A DNA stretch of 64,000 nt from Paludibaculum fermentans (GTDB lineage: Bacteria; Acidobacteriota; Terriglobia; Bryobacterales; Bryobacteraceae). Position numbers and translations under genes: made by a program. The stretch lies in assembly GCF_015277775.1 (NCBI RefSeq), contig NZ_CP063849.1, positions 6,091,501 to 6,155,500 on the forward strand. Reading direction: 5' to 3'. Under the pieces are notes generated by a model. That model saw only the letters and a list, made by a program, of their open reading frames with translations. It searched no databases and was not told the origin of the DNA. Shown piece after piece: positions 61,401 to 64,000 of this stretch. The stretch's first letter is position 1; the number at the start of each line of letters is the position of its first letter.

Positions 61401-61670
61401 GCCGAACGCGCGGCGAAGTGTCCCAATGGCCACATTGATGCTGTGGTCAAAATCCACGATCGTATCGTTTGGCCAGAGCGTTTTCCTGATCTCGTCGCGG
61501 GTGGCGATCTCGCCGGTCCGCTCAATCAGGATTCGCAGCACCCGGAAGGGTTGCTCCTGCAGCAGGGTCCTGCGGCCCCTCTCGCCGTTCTCCGGCAGGC
61601 TCAATTCACCCGTGCGGAGATCAAGATGGTACGACCCCAGCCGCAGGCGAGTTGGCTGATCAGGCGTCAT
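58446..61670 (-). CDS. Fusion of winged-helix DNA-binding domain, Ser/Thr kinase and TPR sensor
   Basis: 1074 residues. Residues 1-110: OmpR-type winged helix (LRLGSYHLDLRTGELSL; WPNDTIVDFDHSINVAIGTL; YIETVARRGYRLLVQPE). Residues 147-430: kinase with IGGGGMGMVYKAE, VALK (Lys177), HRDIKPAN (271-), DFG (291-), GTASYMSPEQIRKEKLDART. A transmembrane helix (WLAIAAVVLLASAASWSYWR, about 440-460) and a TPR region follow (YYERAIDIDPDFALAYASVG; LGKYNESAAAAREAIRL). DNA-binding output is thus joined to a kinase and, across a membrane, to a sensor. Start: ATG 61670. No partner gene is obvious; it lies between two response regulators. Confidence 0.9.
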   Translation of the reverse strand: MTPDQPTRLRLGSYHLDLRTGELSLPENGERGRRTLLQEQPFRVLRILIERTGEIATRDEIRKTLWPNDTIVDFDHSINVAIGTLRRAFGDSAAQPMYIETVARRGYRLLVQPEPLAAIDEPSREPEVSTPALTTAAGSLIGRKVSHFRVLEVIGGGGMGMVYKAEDLKLGRQVALKFLPEEMATDTVALKRFEREAQTASSLNHANICTIFEIDEHEGQPMLVMELLEGATLRDCLVPFESGGMPVEQLLPIAKQTCDGLQVAHSQGIIHRDIKPANIYLSTEGAVKILDFGLAKLVEGQDLGDGQAAQSPLASRTADLSLVAPGGAMGTASYMSPEQIRKEKLDARTDLFSLGLVLYEMATGQRAFPGDNATGIHHALLNKQPPPVRELNPAVPPALEAIIAKALQKDRDNRYPTAKEMRKALDDVPTPRQLRLRRIRQWLAIAAVVLLASAASWSYWRYLTRYQLTANDTIVIADLSNHTSDPVLDDALNLALPVELAQTPFLQVLAQDKVRESMKQLQHPQDGKVTTEIAREVCRKTNSKAVVTSSIADVGNHFRILLSGINCQSGNTFAESRRDVALRKDIVHALGLAGVELRGRMGEPASSLRSYDVPLEQATSSSPEALQLLAKGFRNHFSPDKASVTSYYERAIDIDPDFALAYASVGIIYLSQGRVGEAVAAEKRAYDLRDRLTGQLRFLAVTLYYSVGLGDQEKAYPIYRQWIQTFPLDGVAHNNYAGAALSLGKYNESAAAAREAIRLMPSLAGGNYTTLMIATTKADRLDEAKIIFAEAQARNFDEFPLHASRHLIAFLQHDEPAMKEQLAWAETHDAWQLFSQAADARIYSGRFEDAVQWMDKARKAAVKARSKSAVALFNLDTALWQSEVGRTADARLSLIAAIPVVNGRDDRLGLALALARSGEPAQAATLVDEIDRASPSDTLVQKFSLPTIRAAIRLHEGDAQGAVDILRPVEEYDLIFSRSFDWIYPAYLRGLAYLRLGQGGPAAAQFRKLLDHPALVGQSVTGVLARLQLGRAQVLLGDKPAARKSYQEFLSLWKDADPGIPVLDTAKAEYAVLR

Positions 61671-61863
61671 GTAGTCCTAAGGGCACACGCAAGCGTCGAT
61701 CGTCCCGGCTATCGTTACTGCTGAGAGAGGATAAGCGTAGTGTACACCAGGCAATCTTCGCCCTTTAGAATCTGTCAGCTCCCACCTCCTCGCCTGAATT
61801 GACCGCGAATTGACCTGCAGCGAATTGGATTCCACAGCGCTCTCGCGCATATTCAGCCCAGAG

Positions 61864-62586
61864 ATGACATCTATGCAAAACGCACAGTGGAAGTGTGATC
61901 CCTCGGCGAGAACCAGCGCCGGCGCCCGGTTTCAGGATGCCCCCTGCCAGCGGCAGCAGGGCTTTGATGTGGCCTATCTGGTAGAAGATGATCCGAGTGT
62001 TCGTGAGGCCCTTGGTGAACTCTTTGCCTCAAATGGGATCCTTCACGTGCCTTTCAGTTCGGCCGCGGAGTTCCTGCGCTGTGTCAGAAATGACACAACT
62101 GCCTGTCTCATCCTCGATGTGCGCCTGCCCGACATGAACGGCCTTGAGTTGCAGCGCAAGCTGGGGAGCGAAGGTGCGCCGCCGATTGTCTTCATCAGCG
62201 GCTATGGTGACATTCCTTCAATCATCCAGGCGTTCAAGGCCGGAGCGATGGAGTTCCTCACCAAGCCAGTCAACCCACAATTGCTGCTGCCGGCAGTTCG
62301 GGCGGCCTTTGATCTGGATCGTGAAAGGCGGCGCAGCACGGCGGCGAGGATGGAGCTACAGCGGAGGTTTTCCCGTCTGACGCCAAGGGAGAGGGAGGTA
62401 TTTCCGCTCATCATCGGGGGCATGCTGAACAAGCAGGCAGCCGCCCACCTTGGTATCACGGAGGTGACCTTGCAGGTTCACCGGGGACAGATCATGAGGA
62501 AGATGCAGGCGGAATCATTCGCGGATCTGGTGAGAATGGCAGGAGTGCTCGGGATCCCGGGGCCGGATTCGGTCCAGGCAGGCTAG
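61864..62586 (+). CDS. FixJ-family response regulator, paralogue of 57362-57970
   Basis: 240 residues from ATG 61864 (ATG 61873 is also possible; ribosome sites are weak). An extra polar N-terminal tail of about 35 residues precedes the receiver (YLVEDDPSVREALGELFA); Asp85 (CLILDVRLPDMNG); SGYGDI; LTKP. The LuxR-type helix-turn-helix LTPREREVFPLIIGGMLNKQ closely matches the copy at 57362. No histidine kinase is adjacent, so it may share the kinase at 55158. The tail's role is unknown. The stop overlaps the MBL-fold gene tail to tail by 4 bases. Confidence 0.88.
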   Translation: MTSMQNAQWKCDPSARTSAGARFQDAPCQRQQGFDVAYLVEDDPSVREALGELFASNGILHVPFSSAAEFLRCVRNDTTACLILDVRLPDMNGLELQRKLGSEGAPPIVFISGYGDIPSIIQAFKAGAMEFLTKPVNPQLLLPAVRAAFDLDRERRRSTAARMELQRRFSRLTPREREVFPLIIGGMLNKQAAAHLGITEVTLQVHRGQIMRKMQAESFADLVRMAGVLGIPGPDSVQAG

Positions 62587-63617
62587 TCGCCCCGCAGGCT
62601 CTGTTCCATTGCATAGCACTGATCCCAGATGAAAGCGTCGAATCCGGCCAGCCTCGTTGACCACTTCGGGGTGAGGGTGTTGACACACTGGACCATCACC
62701 CGGTCCGTGTAGTTGTCGAAGAGGGCCCAGGGATTGGCCATGTCCCTTGGGTCCATGCCCTCACCCGGTTTCGTTGTGTTGAGAGCCTGGCCTGCCGCGA
62801 GCTTCAAGTCCTTGAGAAACTCGCTCTGCAACTCCACGTCCGCCTTGGTACCCGTGCGCGCTACGTGTCCGGCCACGAGGGTGTCGAAGGGGAGGTGTCT
62901 GATCTCTTCCACCTGGGCGAAGTAACCGGGAATATCCTCGGCCAGGGAGAGCCTGCGCCAAGGCATCCAACCAGGACAGATCACATCGACTACCATGAGC
63001 GTCTTTGACGCTGGTACGGAGATGAAGATGTTGCCTGGCTCGTGCGCATTCCCGTGATAGGAGAGTTCGAGAATCCGGCTGCCGGCCCTCAGTGTGAAGC
63101 GATCCCGGAAGGTCACGGCCGGCACCGGGCGATTGGGGTCGTTCGCGCGGACGAGCAGGCGGCGTGTCTCTTCGTGCGCAACGATGACGGGATGGCCGCC
63201 AAGCCCCTTCGCTCCGCCAATGTGGTCGAGATGCGAATGACTGTAGATCAGGTGAGTCACCGGTTTGAGGGTGATCTCCGCAATTGCCTGGCGAATGTGG
63301 CCGGCGAAAGAGGGTGGAGCGTCGACGACGACAACGCCGGTTTCGTATACCAGGAACATCGACTGGTATGCGTTGTCCGTGATGACGAACAAACCCTCGC
63401 CAAGATCCTGGAGCCGGTAGCCCTTCGCCGGATCAACGGCCGGGCCCTTCGCCGATTCAGGAACGTCCATATACCTGGCAATCCGGCTCCCGATCGGTGC
63501 GATCCGTGGCATGTCCGGATACGGTGCTCCGGCGGCGCCTGGAGAATCGTCCCCAGCCACGGATGCCAGGAGCATGCTCCCAACTAACGCGGCCATGGCC
63601 GCAAATCCTGATTTCAT
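62583..63617 (-). CDS. Secreted metallo-beta-lactamase-fold hydrolase
   Basis: 344 residues. Signal peptide MKSGFAAMAALVGSMLLASV. The metal-binding core is YSHSHLDHIGGAKG (HxHxDH), with HGNAHEPGNIFISVP (third His and Asp region) and VAGHVARTG (late His). The domain order fits class-B-like or glyoxalase II-like enzymes; the substrate is unknown. Start: ATG 63617 with GAGG six bases upstream; longer starts run into the divergent promoter of the DUF305 gene. Confidence 0.88.
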   Translation of the reverse strand: MKSGFAAMAALVGSMLLASVAGDDSPGAAGAPYPDMPRIAPIGSRIARYMDVPESAKGPAVDPAKGYRLQDLGEGLFVITDNAYQSMFLVYETGVVVVDAPPSFAGHIRQAIAEITLKPVTHLIYSHSHLDHIGGAKGLGGHPVIVAHEETRRLLVRANDPNRPVPAVTFRDRFTLRAGSRILELSYHGNAHEPGNIFISVPASKTLMVVDVICPGWMPWRRLSLAEDIPGYFAQVEEIRHLPFDTLVAGHVARTGTKADVELQSEFLKDLKLAAGQALNTTKPGEGMDPRDMANPWALFDNYTDRVMVQCVNTLTPKWSTRLAGFDAFIWDQCYAMEQSLRGD

Positions 63618-63785
63618 AAGTGGCCTCACTGCCTCCGAGCGTACGGTGCCAGGATCCGTAGGACTTGCAGAAAGAATCGAAGCTGGCGGAATGTTGCGAT
63701 AAAAAGCCTCCGCACGATTATGAAAGCCACAGAAGGCAGGTCCAAATACGATGGGGCTACCACCAAGCGACCCAGGAGTGACGCA

Positions 63786-64000
63786 ATGAAGACGATTGCC
63801 GTGATCGGCGGGCTGCTGGTCCTGACTGCAGCGGCGCAGAATGCTCCCCACGAGGACAGCTTCAGGAAGGAGATGCACGCCACCATGCAGGTGATGGATC
63901 GCGGGATGACCGCTGCCCCCATGCTTGGCGATGTGGATCACGATTTTGCGGCCATGATGATCCCGCACCACCAGGGTGCGATCGATATGGCGAAGTCGGA
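63786..64000 (+). CDS. DUF305-family exported protein (partial, runs off window)
   Basis: The first 71 codons are present. Signal peptide MKTIAVIGGLLVLTAAAQ, then DVDHDFAAMMIPHHQGAIDM, the DUF305 hallmark (MMIPHHQGAI). Such proteins are periplasmic, with His and Met residues that can bind metals such as copper. Start: ATG 63786 with AGGAG seven bases upstream. It is divergent from the MBL-fold gene. The end is beyond the window. Confidence 0.85.
   Translation, partial: MKTIAVIGGLLVLTAAAQNAPHEDSFRKEMHATMQVMDRGMTAAPMLGDVDHDFAAMMIPHHQGAIDMAKS

Overview
The window (about 64 kb, high GC) looks like chromosome of an acidobacterium of the Bryobacterales/Candidatus Solibacter group. Evidence: a TIGR03437-type 'Solibacter' C-terminal domain (29263-31398), two sigma factors of the TIGR02999 (Sig-70_X6) type, several Ser/Thr kinases fused to TolB/PD40 or TPR sensors, winged-helix regulators with PD40 or TPR C-termini, a PEP-CTERM protein, and a gene of the 'ANRANAQKSTGPRT' family. 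I see no rRNA, tRNA, CRISPR array, phage or complete IS. The taxonomic call is inferred from families.

Layout. 1-9.1 kb: end of an ankyrin-type gene, a PEP-CTERM protein, a winged-helix/PD40 regulator, a carotenoid-cleavage-type oxygenase, an ECF sigma factor, a MliC-like lysozyme inhibitor, a kinase, TatA and a Tat-signal protein. 9.3-26.1 kb: an unusual block, all on the minus strand. A winged-helix/TPR regulator is followed by a large secreted protein (A'), five tandem paralogous secreted repeat/lectin-like proteins (B5 to B1) and a second large secreted protein (A) paralogous to A'. 26.5-31.4 kb: a possibly frameshifted gene, two Solibacter-type hypothetical genes, a secreted duplicated-domain protein and a GH64/TIGR03437 protein. 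31.5-52 kb: a second ECF sigma factor, a bestrophin-OMF-RND-adaptor operon, two kinase/TolB genes, and membrane or secreted genes (LssY_C, MarC, W/P/G-rich protein, YXWGXW, patatin, DUF4136). 51.7-54.9 kb: isochorismatase-like and RclC-like genes beside a sigma-54 activator. 55-62.6 kb: a multi-PAS histidine kinase, FixJ-type regulators, a single-domain receiver and a winged-helix/kinase/TPR fusion. The end holds a secreted MBL-fold hydrolase and a truncated DUF305 gene.

The main finding is a shared two-block promoter-like element, TGATCA(C)TT then about 16-18 bases then G-CCCC(C)(T/A), oriented toward the gene and 50-90 bases upstream of at least twelve start codons scattered over the window. 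The genes are mostly envelope or secreted functions: TatA, the RND operon, MarC, LssY_C, DUF4136, YXWGXW, A and A'. Regulatory genes (sigma factors, kinases) instead carry extended -10 boxes of the TGCTATA(T/C)T type, and both sigma genes look leaderless. Four of the five B genes share a third element, CGGTTnAnnnCGAnnTCA-N8-CCATGG. I infer an envelope regulon read by an alternative (perhaps ECF) sigma factor, possibly under kinase control. The element is visible in the sequence; the sigma assignment is a hypothesis.
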